Origin: Psococerastis gibbosa
Taxonomy: Eukaryota > Arthropoda > Insecta > Psocodea > Psocidae
Assembly: GCA_963971405.1 (NCBI GenBank)
Contig: OZ020491.1
Coordinates: 12,890,855 to 12,954,854, forward strand
Direction: 5' to 3'
Length of the DNA stretch: 64,000 nucleotides
Below the pieces are notes generated by a model that had not been told where the DNA came from, ran no database searches, and was given only the letters and a program-made list of their open reading frames with translations. The position numbers were made by a program, and so were the translations under genes. Below are positions 20,203 through 35,200 of the stretch, piece after piece; position 1 is the first letter of the stretch; every line of letters starts with the position of its first letter.

Positions 20203-23200
20203 ATGTCATCAATTGAATACGATAAATCTTTGAACTTCAGCGATTCAGAAGTCGTCGATAATGGTACGGTATAAATTTACCTTTCTTGTTTTTTAATCTT
20301 CTTAGTTCTCTACGCCAGCAGGAGCATGCAAACCTCACCTTCTGTCGTTGTTGTGACTTGCCTTAAGGTCTGTCTGTATAAAGCCCCTTCTAAATCTACA
20401 ACAGTGTAATAGGTCTAATATCTTATGACTAAGCTACGCCCTTGGACATTATCTAGAAAAGCAGTCGTGTTTACCCCTACGGCATACCATGGACGGTAAG
20501 ATACCCAGAAGGAAAACCAGGGCCAGCGCAACATTTTCCTTTTTCGCCCTCTTGGTTGTAATACAATTTGTCTACGAACTGTTCCGTATGTTAATTATAT
20601 GTGACTTTCATATCCCCTTTGCCACTGCTTGCATTGCTTGATTGTACGTACAGTAAGCTTGATTGTTGTGAGCAGCATGCCAACTTGCTGTCAATGTGTT
20701 ATAGATGTGCAAGAGCGTTTGGGGGACCTGCAAACGAGGCTCCACGGGCTTGAGACGGAGAAACTTCAGGTGGAAAACGATAAAAAGGAAATGGAAGAGC
20801 AATTCAACGCTCAAAGAGCCAAAATGCAGCGAATGTTTTTGCAGAAAGAAGAAGAGTTGGCGAGAGTGGAGGATGAGAGTACAAGACTGATGAGAGAGCT
20901 GGATGAGTCCAAGAGTGAGTTGACGGTGTTGCAGCTAGTTAAGGATAATGAAATAGAGGAGGAAAAGCAAAAATATTGTGAAGAAATTAAACGGTGCAAT
21001 GGTAAGTTTTTGTTATTCCGACGTGCCAGACATTTGCGCTCTGAGAGACTAACCGACCCCCACATGTTATTTCTATTATGTTCAATATCACATTTTCGTA
21101 ATGCAGATGTAATTTGTCCCAGTACACTTAATTCAGGAATAGCGGTGCAGAAATTTTAAATTGTGATCGCAAGTGTGAATCATAAAATTAATACATAGTA
21201 CAGTACTTAAGAGTGTACAGCCCGTAGGAAATTGGCAACCCGAAATTTTATTCCTTTTTATTTTTTATTTAATTAACTAAGCATGTTATTAAAGATTTGG
21301 CTCATATTTTATAAACAATAACTTATAAAAAAACTACAATTTCGAAAATTAAAAATATCTTATAATATGATGCATGAAGTAGTCTTCTACAAATTTGATG
21401 AGCCAAATCTTTAATAACATGCTTAGTTAATTAAATACAAAATAAAAAGTAATAAATTTCGGGTTGCTAATTTCCTACGGGCTGTACAGTACATTTCAGA
21501 ATTTCGGCTTATTCCCATTTTTAAATTTCCTAACATTAAAATCATGAAAGTATGCACTATTTTTCGACAATACAGTAGTTCAGGCTGTATTTGGAACGTT
21601 CAAAATAAAATTCAAACAGTTTATTATTTTTTACTAATAAAATGGCAAAATGGCTGGTAACGGAGTGGAGACTACCTTCACTGAAATGGGAATGAACACC
21701 GTTTACACAAGAAACATTGAGTTTATTGGTGTAGAATTGCAGCAAATAAACAAGGCCAATAGTTAATATTTTAATCACTGTCTAAACTAAGGTGTGACGC
21801 ATTTATCTTCTGCTTCATCCAGATATTTTGTAAAAACCTAGTTTTGAGAATAGTTTCGGTTCGGGGATTTTCTTCAAAATATCACTGAGAGAGTAGGTGC
21901 GAATGTCCTCAACCTTAGGCCATTTCCATGAATTCCGGAACTGTTGCATACATTTAACTTTAGCTTATTGTCGAATTTATTGTGAATCAGTTCAATAATT
22001 ATACCCGGATAAACCTCATCTAAGTCTTGCACCAGGACATAATCACCAACTTTAAAAGATGGAGATGGTCTTGTATCCTCCTCACCTGACGATTTCTAAA
22101 AAATGAAGCGAAAAAATTCATTTCCAGCAGTCCCATTTGAATTGCATGGGCGGGTTTCAAACAATTTTTTGGGCTGATTTGGAAGGCTTATATTAATTTA
22201 AATTATACCCATGTCTTCGTCTATTCTTCTTCTTTCAGGCCATGCTATATTTGTGGAGATCAAGCAAGGGGTTTGGCTTTGGGGGTGTGAAACGTCAGGG
22301 GGTGCCCATGAAATTCAAACTACTTAAGGGCTTTTCCACATTTCTTTCTCTATCCAGCCATATATTATTATTTAAGTAAGATTTAGTAATTTATGCGTTG
22401 TCACGCTATCGTTCATAAACCGACTTTGCAACCGACTTAAAGACAACCTATTTTTTTGCTTTGTTGCCGTTAGGACTCATTTCTCATGAAAGAAACCAAT
22501 TACTTAATTAATACACGAATACACTTGGCAATATTAAACCCAGATTTGCATTAAATTACGTAGTACACTTCACTACTGTGAGCATACCACATTACCGTTA
22601 ACACAGCAATGAACGGAGTGGAGACTCACGGAAGTGAGAAATTTATACAAAATTACCGGCTACTATTTTACCTTTTTTTTTACTATTTTACTATTTTGTT
22701 GAGAAACAATTTCTCATTCTTATTAACCTTAAAGGTCTACTTTCCATTTAACCTGATAGCATTTTCATAGTTCACAAATTAAGTCATCGAATGCAATAAC
22801 GGAATGGAGAATTGCAGCAGTACAATCTTACATACCTGACTTTGCCAACGCATTTTCGTTTAAAATTCCAAATGAGGATGTATCCGCTGTCACCAACAAG
22901 ACAAACGCAACCGCCACCTTCCATTTTTCTGCTGCCATGTCAAACTAGCTAATAACTTTTTGCGAGATATTCAAAAATTTAAAAGTCACGGAGTTGAGAA
23001 ACTTTTCAGGGACACACAATTTAGAATATTTTCCGGAAAATATAGTGCTGCATAATTATTCTTTTTTATGCTCTCTGATACATTCAAACCTTTTGCATAA
23101 TTGAAACATAGAATCACTTCTTTGAGACAATGAAGCTCACCAGTTCAGGAAAAGCTCCGAATTACATGTAGGATGGGACAGTTAACGGAGGTGAGAAAAT

Positions 23201-26200
23201 ATGTGTTTGGAACCAAAGAGCGGAGAATATAAAAATATTTCGAGGACTTTAAATCTATGGCATCAACCGGAGGTATTCGCAGAACGATTTACTGATAGAG
23301 CAACCTCATAATGGATATGTTTCATTTAAAATAACACTAAGGGACGTGAATAGAGCTGAAATTCTGAAATGACCCTTAACGTACTGCACATATTTTGGTA
23401 AGTGCAAAGAACCAATGAAGCCTAATTACAATAATTGATTAGCATGCACATGAAAGTATCGCTTTCGGGGTTTGTACCCATGTCCATCAGTTATCAGGCT
23501 TATGTATCACATCGTAGACATAGAATATACAATAAATAATGTATAAAAATCATCATTATCATTAATAGAGGGTAAGTTATGTGTCTAATGTGTGCTATTG
23601 ATTGTTGCATGTATTGTAATTACTGTTCTTCCACGGAATTCCCAATTTCATACCTTAGCGAAGTAATATTTAATTGCTGCATGCACGCTTTACGATCCCA
23701 ATAGTATGGATACAATAAACTCGCCATAGGATGCCTCTTACAGACTAGGTAGTAAACCGAGTATTTTGTCTCCGAGTAAATTCTTCTAGTTCCTAGCTAA
23801 AACATGGCAGATAGTTTAGTTTGTTTACTGTTACATTTATAAACTGGGGATGGTCTTGACGTAGACTAGCATATAACATGTTAATTTAAGTTAACTTAAA
23901 GATCAGCCAAGTTTGCACTTGAAGAACGTGCACCTATAAAATGTATTTTCTATTTTCACTTTTTAATACACCATGGTGTCAAGTTTTGTAAAATAATTCC
24001 AGCACTAGACGATAGTCAGGCTAAGATCGTTTGTATTTTCTTAACCTGACGACGACCTAGTGCTGAAGCTGGTTATTGGTATATTCCTAGTAATATTTGA
24101 CACAATGTGGGGTGTTTTTGTTTTATTAACTGCACACGTAACAAAATTGGCTATTATTTGGGCTTGAGCTCTCGACCTTCCAGTTCACAATTCAGTTTTA
24201 TATTAACTGGGCTTACCATAACCCATTGCGTGTGGGTTGACGGCATAAGTAGGGTCAGAACACATTTAATGGTAATCTACTGATAGTCACACTTGCTTGC
24301 TTCCTATCCATAACTCCTGCCAGGTACGTTCCAGTTCTTTTGTCCATAATGTTAAGCTTGTTCCATAATTTCTTCGCAGAAAAAATTCAAGAATCGGAGA
24401 ATGAAGTGAGGAATGTGCGGAAATTTGCTCAAACACTACAACAGCAACTCTCGAAATTGAAATTAGAGCGAGAACGCGATGGGCTCTTGTCCAGCCAAGT
24501 GGTGTCTGCTACCAAGAACTTAGCACAGATGGTAGTTGGTAAACTAGGTCCTGATACGGAAAAATCAGCGGAAAATCTAGAGGAAAGTATGAAAAAGGTC
24601 AGTATTTGATTTTCCTAAAGTACTCAAAATCCTTACTTTACTTTTCCGTGTCCGAGGTAAAGACTCTTTGTTTCTAGGTCCAGTATTCATACACCTTGAT
24701 ACTATTGTCGGCGCACTCCGACTTCAGAGTGCAGGTAGTGGTGCAGAGAGCGCATTGAAGCAGACATTCTCTAAACTTAGGGTAGCTCGTACCTAATGTT
24801 CAGGCCCTCATGAACGATACATGAGAGATGGCTACGGAGAGCTCTGAGCATTCAATAGGATCTTCGTATTGGAAAAAAACACCTGCTTCGGTTTTCATTT
24901 CATTCGGTGGCTTCCTTTTAGCGAAGGGATCGTCTAGCGTCGACCTATCAGGTCCCGAATTTCCAGATTACCACTGGTCAAGTATACCCTTCTTTTACCG
25001 ACGTTACAGGTCCTCTTCTTTACATGGTCTTTACGGAGGTTTTCAGTTATATTCCAGAGTAACCTAGAGTCGAGTTGGAGGTGCCCAGAACCTCACATTC
25101 CAAAGTAATATGTTCTGCTGTTTCATCTTCCATGTCTGCACAATTTAGTTCCATTATAAACACTAATTCTGCGCAGATGGTATCGGAGTACGCCTGTATG
25201 CTATTTATTGTCCTAAACGGCGACCGTCCTAATAGTGTTCTTCTTTAAGCCTTATTCGACCATTGGGTCTGCCTATGCTGACTTCAAAAAGCTCAGTAAC
25301 TTGTCCAACCAGCATGACACCACATTCGGTTTTTACTAATTTTATCTCACCTAATTTTCTCGCACGGTGAGACAGGAATTGACAGCAATGATATTGATGA
25401 GATCGCAGGCAAGCTGAGGGAATAAAGGTCTCAAAACCTTACCTTAAATTGCTTTATTAATTATATCCCCGAAGATCGCTTTTTATACATGTGGGCACAA
25501 AACCGATCGGGCGTACCCTGGGCAACGTTAAGTGGAAACATCTAGCGTCTAATCCTTTCACCCCCGAGAAGAGACCAAAGGCTTCCATGATCTTTGGGTG
25601 TGCACCGACTATGACGTCACGTTGGCAGAATACTAGGTCCTGAAACTGGGAGTCTCTACCTCGGACACGAAAAAGTAAAGTATCCCAAAAATAGCACCCA
25701 TGATTAACTTACAGAGAGAGGCGTACCTTATCATGTGTTATTTTATTTTTATTCATTTCACGACGAAAGAGCTTTGTTGATCATTTTGAATTATAATGAA
25801 GTAGGCTTTGATTGGACTAATAGCCATAATGTGGGTGTAGCTTATCAATTAAAGTTGCTGTAAATTCAAAAATTATTTATGGCGGGAAAGAATGGTCTAT
25901 CCAATCCAACCAATCAACAATCGGAGCGAGGATTCTCCATAAGTTAATCATGGGCGCTATGATTGAGAATTCAAGTTCTGTAGGAAAGTTGTCCATTCAA
26001 CACTTCCTCTGGTACTGGACCCACTCTTCTGAGATCGTCCTCAATTTAAACATAAGTAAGTCATAAGTAATTACTGTATACATGTAAGTCAAGTGCTCCG
26101 TCAAGTTCTTCTACAATAATTTTATGGCAATGCAAAAAAACACTCAAATTTGTAATGCTTTAAAAGCGTTGGGTATTATCATTGACCATTGTCCCTGAAC

Positions 26201-29200
26201 TTATCTTAGTAAACAGTACAAGTAATCAGAGTGGTTATCAGAATGGAAATGTGCACTAGTTTGGACTGTTCAATACCAGCATTTAGTATGAGATTTAAAT
26301 TTTATAAAATTGTATGTAATAAACTTATGTAGAACATAATATGTAATATGCAACGGGAAATTGTTTCTAGGCCAAAGAAGACTCGGACAATATACGTTCA
26401 TTAGTGATACCTTTAGAAAAACAAATCGAAGAATTAAAAGAAAAACTAGCGGAATCCGAAGACAAAGTTAGAAAATTAGAAAGTTCTAGCAGTAATGAAC
26501 CAAAATTAATAAGCTGGTCTGCGAAATCTAGTCTAGATGCTGATGTTGGGGGAGTGTCTGGCTTGAGCCCGTCCAGGAGCATGGGCTGTGATATGTGTGC
26601 CAACTATGAAACGCAGCTGCAGGGACAGCAGGAGAGGGCGCTGTCGCTGCAGCGGCAAAAAGAGGCGATCGAGGCCAACATGAATAAGTTTAAGGATGAC
26701 CTTGCGAAAGAGACTCAGTTCCGCAAAGAAATGGAAGATAAATGGAATGAAAAGAAAGAGGAACAGAAATTACAGGTAAGGTTTGATAAGGGGTGGAAAA
26801 TTGATAATAAAAAAATTAGGTCATTTAAAGTAGTGGTATGGACTCCAACTGTCACCCGATGGATCGTCGTTGGTTCGAGTCCCACACTTGCAACATTTTC
26901 TGGCCATACTTCGGAGGACATGTAAAGCAGGTGCCGGGTCTTCCTTGTTGCGTGTAAGAGATGAGATGGCTTTATATCCCTAACTCCGCTAGGCTGGTTT
27001 TTTAATATAACATAAAGTTTTTATACAGCGATTTATGCTATTTAATATTGGAACTCTTGTTGATGGTAAAGGGACAACTGAAGAGGAAAACCTAGGCTAG
27101 GTGTACTTTTTCTTTAGTCGTACTCTATCGATTGGTTCGCATTCATCTCTGTCCTGGGCCGTTCTATTGAGTTCCAAGTAGCTTCCGCATCTCGTGAGGT
27201 CTTCTACGTGCGCCCAAGGGTAACCTGTTCGGTTAGATAGTTGTGTAGTTGTGCTAACCTGTCTAGCAACACGAATCACGTCAATTTGAGCATAAGTAGA
27301 GGACTTAGCGATTACTGGACTAGTCGGGGCTTGTGGTCCAGCGGTTAAGACGACGCCCCGGTTAGGCGTAGATCGTGGGTTCGAATCCCGCCAAGCCCAA
27401 TTTTTTCCATATCCTCTAATTTCGGTTATAACGAGGAGGTTACCTCTTCAACCAAAGTTAATTTAATGTTAGCGTTATATATACCATATAATACTACAAT
27501 GTAGTGTCCTGAAACTTGAGTTATCTAGCATCATTAATTAAACCCCCAAAATTTGGACACGTGAAATTGGAATACAGAAACGACGGTAAATTGTGATATT
27601 ATTGCGTAATGACGTCATCATGCTTCTTGATCCGTTAGTTGGCCGCTGCTCCATGGCCGCGCTGAATTTTTTACACATTTCCATTTCGGGTGATATACTG
27701 TATGGGTATCTTATAATGACGAAAGAGGGGTTTTTATTGCTGCAAACCTTCGCAGTTTAGGGACGGATCGAAATTTCTACTAGATATCGTGATAAATTTT
27801 TTTTTTTTGTAGGTTATGCAACTAAAAACCGAATTGCTGGACTCACAGAAAGAAGTGGGAGAATTGCGCACGGCGTTTACGAATTACCAAGGTGTGGTTC
27901 GCAGCAAATTTAATGAGTTGTCGTTTAATAGGCGAGAAATTAGTCAAAAAATGGAGGCATTACAGCTGGCAAATGATAATCTCGTCGGTAAACATTCGAA
28001 ACATTCGGAACAACTTCGCAATGAGTCTATTAATTTCCCAGATACCGTAGGAGAACTACAGGTAAGTATTTTTCATCTTTAAGGCGGCTATTCCACTTGT
28101 CAGTTTTTCTTCATTTTTGATAATGTCAATAAAAGACGATTTTTGTTTTAAATTTTTTTCCAATTTTTATAAGTTTGCCGCCGTATTTCTTTAAATGCTA
28201 TATTCTACAAGAAATTTTAGGATTTAAATTATGAAATAATTAGTTTGTTCTCAAAAAATTAATTACAATTATTTATCATCTCCAGACGACGCCATTGCTT
28301 AATTTTAGTTTGTTATTGTTTGCAAAACGTAATTTTACCCTCTGATAATTGAACAATTTTAACATGCGGAAGTTAAAATGGACAATGACATTGAGTAAAA
28401 CCAAAATCTCATCAATTATTGACGCACAAATGACAGAATATTGGCAAGTGGAATGGCCGCCTAACCTTCTTTAGGCTGGGTTCGATAATCAATCAAGCTC
28501 CGATTTTTGAGTAATTCCTCTAGTGAAATCATATATTTTGCTCTGAGCAATTTCGAGTCAATCGGGCACCCACATTGGTCCCATTGTTATTGTAATTTTT
28601 TTTTACAAATAAAGTTCCATAACTGGCCAATCGGCCACATACTAAGTATCAAAATGTTGAGGATCGCTCTTCTTTCTTACTTCTTAGTACAGGGCTTCCA
28701 GCTCAGGTGATGACGACTCCCTGAAGTCTCAGAAATGCCCTTGATGCTACTGTCCACTTGCTCGGCGTGCACAGGATCTTTTGATGTCCACCCTTCTTGT
28801 GTCCAACGAGATCGCGTAGTTTGTCCCGATGTGTGCATGGGGCCGAGCACTGCAGGAGTATGTGCTCCAGTGTCCCATTAGATAGACCACATGCTCGGCA
28901 TACTGGAGATTCGATTAGATGGAAACGGTGCAAGCATTCATTGGTAGTAATGGGGCCTGTTCTTGCTCTAGCAGCAAAGGATGCAACGCTTCTGTTTATC
29001 CCGCGATATTGTACTGCTGAAGCCGGCTTAGGTTGTATTGCGTAGAGGGCTCTACCAGTGGGGGAAACCCTCCATGTCTGTATCCATTCTTGAAGTAGGA
29101 CTGTTATTTTTACAGTGTGTTAATGAAAACTGTGGCTCTTGAATTGGTGCCATTTTTGCCGCATCTTTTGCCGCTATTCTTTCTACTAATTCCTTATTGA

Positions 29201-32200
29201 TAGCTCTACGAAATTTCCTTTGAAATTGTATTTTCTATGCCTGTAAGGTTTTTCCCCTCCAATTGTCCCTTAATTGGATCTGTGTTTTCTTTTTGTCTGA
29301 TTGTTGGGTGTACTAATGCTGTATACCGTTGTTTCACTGTCATTTTTCAAACGTTCGACAACTTATCATTTACTTTACGATAATACTGGGATATACGCAA
29401 TTCTGCGTATGGAAACTTTCAGGCGTACAGTGGGGGGAGGGGGGGGGGATATTATGCTTGGTAAAATTTCCAAATGGAATTCCACTCAGATTTTTGACCG
29501 TGCGAGTTTAATAGCTGTCGTTGATTTTTCTCTGTATTTCCACCCTTCAACCATTGACTCATTCTATGATTTTGGACTAGGAGCTCCTTTTGAAGCTGCA
29601 TGAAGATCTCATAGCTGCCAAGGTGGGCAAAGAAGCCAAAGAAGAGGAAGAGAGGACGCTGAGGGATGAAGTTACTTTGTTGAGAGAGCAGATGCTTCGT
29701 GATCTGGAAGAGAGGAGAATGCTAGAGAGTTCTTTGAATGAGGAAAATACTCATCTCAGGTATGTTTTTAAGAGGATTTGCTACGTAGATAATTGGCACC
29801 CCAAAATTAAATAGTTTTCATTTTTTTATTTAATTAACTCTGCAAGTTATTAAAAATTTGGCTCACTTACTGTAAGTTGTAGGAGACGACTTCGTGCATC
29901 ATGTAATCCGGTATTTTTTACTATTCGGTTTTGTATTTTTTCCAAAAATCCCAGATTACGCGAAATTTTAGTCCCCTCTGGCGTTTATGAAAGAACTAAG
30001 GTAACACAAGTTTAATATTTCTTATTAGTATATGATGCATGAAGTAGTCTTCTACAACAAATATTGGGGTGCTAATTTTATAATTAGCATGTCCTCTTAA
30101 GCGCTATACTTAGGATTAATTTTTATCCAACCCCTTTTGTCTTTTTCTCGTCGAAACCGGTTAGGTTTGGCAACTCTTACTGCTTCAATGCCGTTTGGGT
30201 TATTGTAACTCGGTTCGTCCCCTTTTTGTAACATGAGGTTTCCCATTGTGTGGTGGGCAGTGTAGGAGATGCAGATCGAGGGGAATTAATATCACCGTAC
30301 GTATTTTTCACAGGAAAGAATTAGATCAAATGAGAAGAGAGTTAGGAAGAACGCAGAAAGTAATAAAAGAATTGGATATTGATACCATGAATCACAAAAC
30401 CGAAAGAGCTAATTTTCAAGAACAGCTTAAGGCTTTAACTGCTGAAAATGTAAGTAATATTGAATATAAAAATACGATTTCCACCTTATCTGAATGTTGA
30501 CGATTACTTTGTAAAAAAAAAAAAAAAAAACTGGACAAATTAAGTTCTGCTGTTGATCCAGTAATTGGATACACTGAGCTCAGTCACACAGAGATTCAGT
30601 GGTAGTTTCCTCGTGTAGCTGGTGGTACTCACCATTAGCCTCATACAGTCAAAAGCAAGCTATTTGGATTGCGAGTTACGTGCATCTAAATCTACTGGTC
30701 CTGCTATGCCGTTTAATATTAACATATTCTGGGGTTAAAAATGTAAACAAACCAGTTTTGAATAGTACTTTCCATTCTAAAATTATCTTGTTTACATTTT
30801 AAATCCCACGTTAATACTAAACGGCATAGTAGGCTGCTGTTGAATTGTTCATTTTCTCTCATTTCCACAATTTTTTTTTTTTACGTTGGAACCCTACAAA
30901 GAGGAAACGCTTCCCCCATCGCGAGGTTGCCAAATTTCCCCAAATGTTTCACCGCTGTCGGCAATACTTAGCTTATGGCTTGGCACCGTCTATTCTATTT
31001 CATTATCGTTGATTCCTATACTTCCGTAATAGACCGGGTGCCACCAATCCTTTGGTTCTCTAAAAGGGTGGCAAATTTTCACACTATGTTCGTAATAGTC
31101 CATGGGCTGGATATGCCGAAAAGGGATTTCTGGCTGGCGAGAGCGGTAGCATTTGGACAGGGGATTTTTTTTTCGAAAATGTTTTTTGACGAAAATTCAC
31201 TAAACGAGTGGCACGTTGAGATGCTACCAAAATAACTAGTGGCACTCGAATATAAGTGGAAACTTCATGCCAGAAGATTTTCCCAATGGGAACCCCTTCC
31301 CAGAGGGTGGTTAAATCAGTTGTGGGTACCAAAAATTCGCTGAAGAGGTGGCAAATCAAATTTACCTCTATGTGTAAGCTTGTCGCCTGACAATCATAAA
31401 AAACAGTATGCCAGACGTTTTTAGCAACAGCAACCCCTTGCCAGAAGGGTCGAAAATTTATCCTAGGGTGCTTTTTGTTAAAAGGGTGGCAGTGGAAAAA
31501 CCATTATACCGTATAGTACTCATGAATGTAATGATAGAAATCTTAGTCACAGACATTTTAAGTGCAGTGGGGGTTGATGTCACCAGCCAAAGTGAAAAAT
31601 TAGCTGAAAAGGTGGCAACTTAATTTCTCCGTATACATCTTTAGATACTTCGTATTCATATTAGAAATTTTTGTCCCAGAAGTTTTCTCATACTTTTTCC
31701 CCAACAAGAAGGGGTAGTAATTTATCTGGGGTGGGTTTTCACTGTAAGGGTGGCATGGAAAATCCAACATACAATGGTTCATTTGTGCTAATTTATGGCA
31801 GGAAACAACCCCACAGAATATTTTAGGGTAGTTAGGGGTGATCCAGAGGGGTGGAAAGTCCAATACAGAGGGGTAAAACTGGCTGAAGAGGTGGCAATCT
31901 GAATCGTAGCTTAAATGTCTTAAATTGGTGTCTGTGTTAATATGTTATTGGTCACAGACGTTATATTCGGTGTCTACCCCTCCCCAGAAGGGGTAGAAAT
32001 CTACCTGGGGTGGGATTTCACTATAAAGGTGGCATGAAAAATTCAACGCGAAATAGCTGCTTCTTGCCCATATATGGCGGGTAACCATATGCCAGAATAT
32101 TGTAATGTGATTAGGGGTGATCCAGAGGGGTAGTAAACCATAAACTCAGGGATAAAATTCTTTAAAGAGGTGGCACCTTGAAATTTTGCTGTGTGTTTGT

Positions 32201-35200
32201 ATATTTAAATACATGTACGAAAAAATTGGTCCCAGAAATTTTATGCGGTGCCAACCCCTCCCCAGAGGGGGTAGAAATTTATTTGGGGTGGGTTTTCACT
32301 GAAAGGGTGGCATGAAAAATCCAACATAAAAAGTTCCTTTGTGCTAATTTATGGCAGGAAACAAACCCACAGAATATTTTAGTGTAGTTAGGGGTGATCC
32401 AGAGGGATAGCAAACCAAAAACTGAAAATTACGTGAAGAGGTGGCGCCTTGAAATTTTACTGTATGTTAGTATATTTGAATATATGTATAAAATACTTGG
32501 TCCCAGAAATTTTATGCGGTGCCAACCCCTCCCCAGACGGGGTAAAAGGAGGAGAGACAATTTTATTAGCTAAACAGGTATTTGTGCCAGTCTCTAATAT
32601 TGATCCATTCATATTACCAATACCATTGGCCTACATTTGAAACGCACTTATCCCCAGTGGCGAAATACAAAATATCCCCAGTGCGGGGGGGGGGGGGGGG
32701 GGGCTACCAACCAACCAACTCTACGTTCAATTCGACGAGAAAGAAATTGTTAACCCCGTAGCCTAATTTCGAATCTTTGGAATTAAATTGCTTCATTTTT
32801 TTAATTGGTGCCAATTTTTAACATAGCTTCCATGTCTTGTTTATGCAATTTAGTCGAAACTTGCATTTATATTATTTTCAGACAATGGTGCCAGTGATAC
32901 AAATTGGTAATTTAATTTTTTATGATTCTGCCTATTTTACTGATAGACTTATTCTAAAAACGTATTCTTTACGCTTAACAAGGTCGTTACTTAATATTAC
33001 ATGCAACATGTTATATATTCCATCGATCCTAACCCATAGTGCTAGGACAGGGTGATTTTTGCTTAACCGGTGAAAGTACAATAAGCGCTTCGCCAATATA
33101 TTTGGGCCTCAATTCATGCTCACAGCTTGTACTTTTCTCTCGGCTCGTAGGCTTATGTGTATAGGCGAACTTATATTATTACTTTAGAATATTGGGAAAC
33201 AAAGAAGAGGTCGTTTGGTTGACATATTATGTAAGCAAAACCGAGAATGCAACTGTAAAAGCTAATTTAGAAAGCCGCTGGTACGGTGTCAAAGAGCAAT
33301 TGGGAGGCATAAAGAATATGATTAAGAATACATCAGAACTACATCTGAGAGCGGACAGAAGAAGACATAAAGTGTCTACGGCCGATTAAATTATTGCGCT
33401 TTTAGAGGAGGAACGAAAATGAGTGTCGAGGGACCGCAGTAGTAGTAGTAGTAATAAATTTGGCAAAGTCCCATGCCATGGTGAGGGCTCGCAGGACACT
33501 CCCCATCTTGATCACTCAGACAACTCAATTGCAGCAGCGCAGCTGTTTGCCTGCCTCGAATCCTCCCTTAGCGAAACTAACCGAGGTAAGACGTCCTAGC
33601 CACGTGCCACCCGGTCTCGGCGCCGATCGGCCGGAGTCCTTCAAGGGAATCTGCACACCCATGCGATCATTGGGTACCTATCTCCCGAAGAAACGTTTCA
33701 GGGTGGCCGTTGTGTGGAGCTCTTCGGTCAAGCAACCCGGTAATTCTCAATCGATGCAGCCAGTGACATGCTCTGTATTCCAGATACGCATACAGTGGTG
33801 GCAAGCCCAATAATGCCTCAAGCGCAGATGGAGGAGTTGATGGCATTGCCCCAGATATTGATATACAAGCCAGTCTTTTTATTTTCACCAGCTTCTGCTT
33901 GGATGTCTTCAGCGACGCCCTTTTCCATCACACACGCAGCCACAACAGCCACATGAAGCCACCTCATCACTTTTGTTGAAAGACCCCAGGTACTTGCAAA
34001 ACCAACCTGTAGGCTCCTATGAACCGAGCATGCCGTTACTATTGCTGAATCTCATTGTCTGTTCCATAGAAGCTTCAAATCAAGATGAACTCCCAAGAAC
34101 TTAACACATTTTGTAGATAGAACTTCTTGAACTTCGGTATAGTGCGAGTGAAAATTTTGCAAAAATTCAATAGGCTTATCGGGAGACTTCTTTGTCAAGG
34201 GCACAGGTTTATCGATGGTTCAAGGCATTTTCCGAGGGTCGGGAGATGTTAGAAGGCGGACCCCACAGCCGAAGACCTTCAACTGCAAAGTTGAATTGAA
34301 AACATTGACAAAGTGCGGGCCCTTGTGCGTTACGATCGACGTTTGACAGTCAGAATGATCGCAGATAAATTAAATTTAAACCACACAACTGTTAATCTTC
34401 GAAAAACGGTCATGCGAGGCGACCTAACAACAAGAACAATTGGGTGCTGCATCATGACAATGCGCCTTGTCACACAGTGATGTCAATCAATGAATATCTG
34501 ACCAGTATAAACTCTTCAACCTCCCCATTCACCCGATGTGAGTCCTTGTGACTTCTTCCTGATCCCCAGGATCAAGAATGAGCTCAAAGGACGCCATTTC
34601 GGTACCACTGAAAACATTAAATCCGCAGTAAACTGGAGGCCATCCAATAATCTGAGTTCCAGCACTGCTTTGAAGAGTGGAAAAGCCGCCTCCAGCGCTG
34701 TATCAACGCACAAAGGAACTACTTCGAGGGATATCGAATTGAAATCTAAATATATTTTAATTTGCTATACAACATTAAAACAACCATTCTGGGTCCACGA
34801 ATATCAGTCAGTTTGGCATTTCTTTTAAGTAACTTTTAAAACTACCACCAGTTTTTAGTTTAAAGCCGAACTGTTCTGCCACCACGTTCACATCAATTAT
34901 AGGCTATATTCTCTTTTAAATTATTTTCAGGAATATTTATAGCGTATGACTTACAAAGCAGATCGTTCTGTGAATTGTGTTTTTTCGGCTTGTTGTCAGC
35001 CTGATTAATACGAAACATGCTCTACTTCATGATAATTATATACTGCGGCGGATTCGATTCCATACTCCTCATGTCTCTTTTCGTCGTAGAGGTTTTGAAC
35101 ATCTTCCACCCATGTCGCCAGCTTGCCTTGCAAAGAAGTGATTACATTTCCCTGCCTGTTTAAGAGTCTTAGCCTAACCGATTTCCGTCTTTTCATGTTT

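Noticed and set aside
27327-27399. Functional tRNA-Thr gene
   Set aside because: The cloverleaf is good, but C33, varying anticodons among copies and location inside a repeated unit argue for tRNA-like repeat cores.
30510-30530. Homopolymer and simple repeats (A, C, G and TTGA runs)
   Set aside because: Ordinary low-complexity DNA, apart from the G-run that marks the foldback arms.
33192-33389. Extra rabaptin exon in intron 7
   Set aside because: Exon 7 and exon 8 already join in phase 0 with good rabaptin alignment, and this fragment lies in the loop of the foldback among transposon debris.
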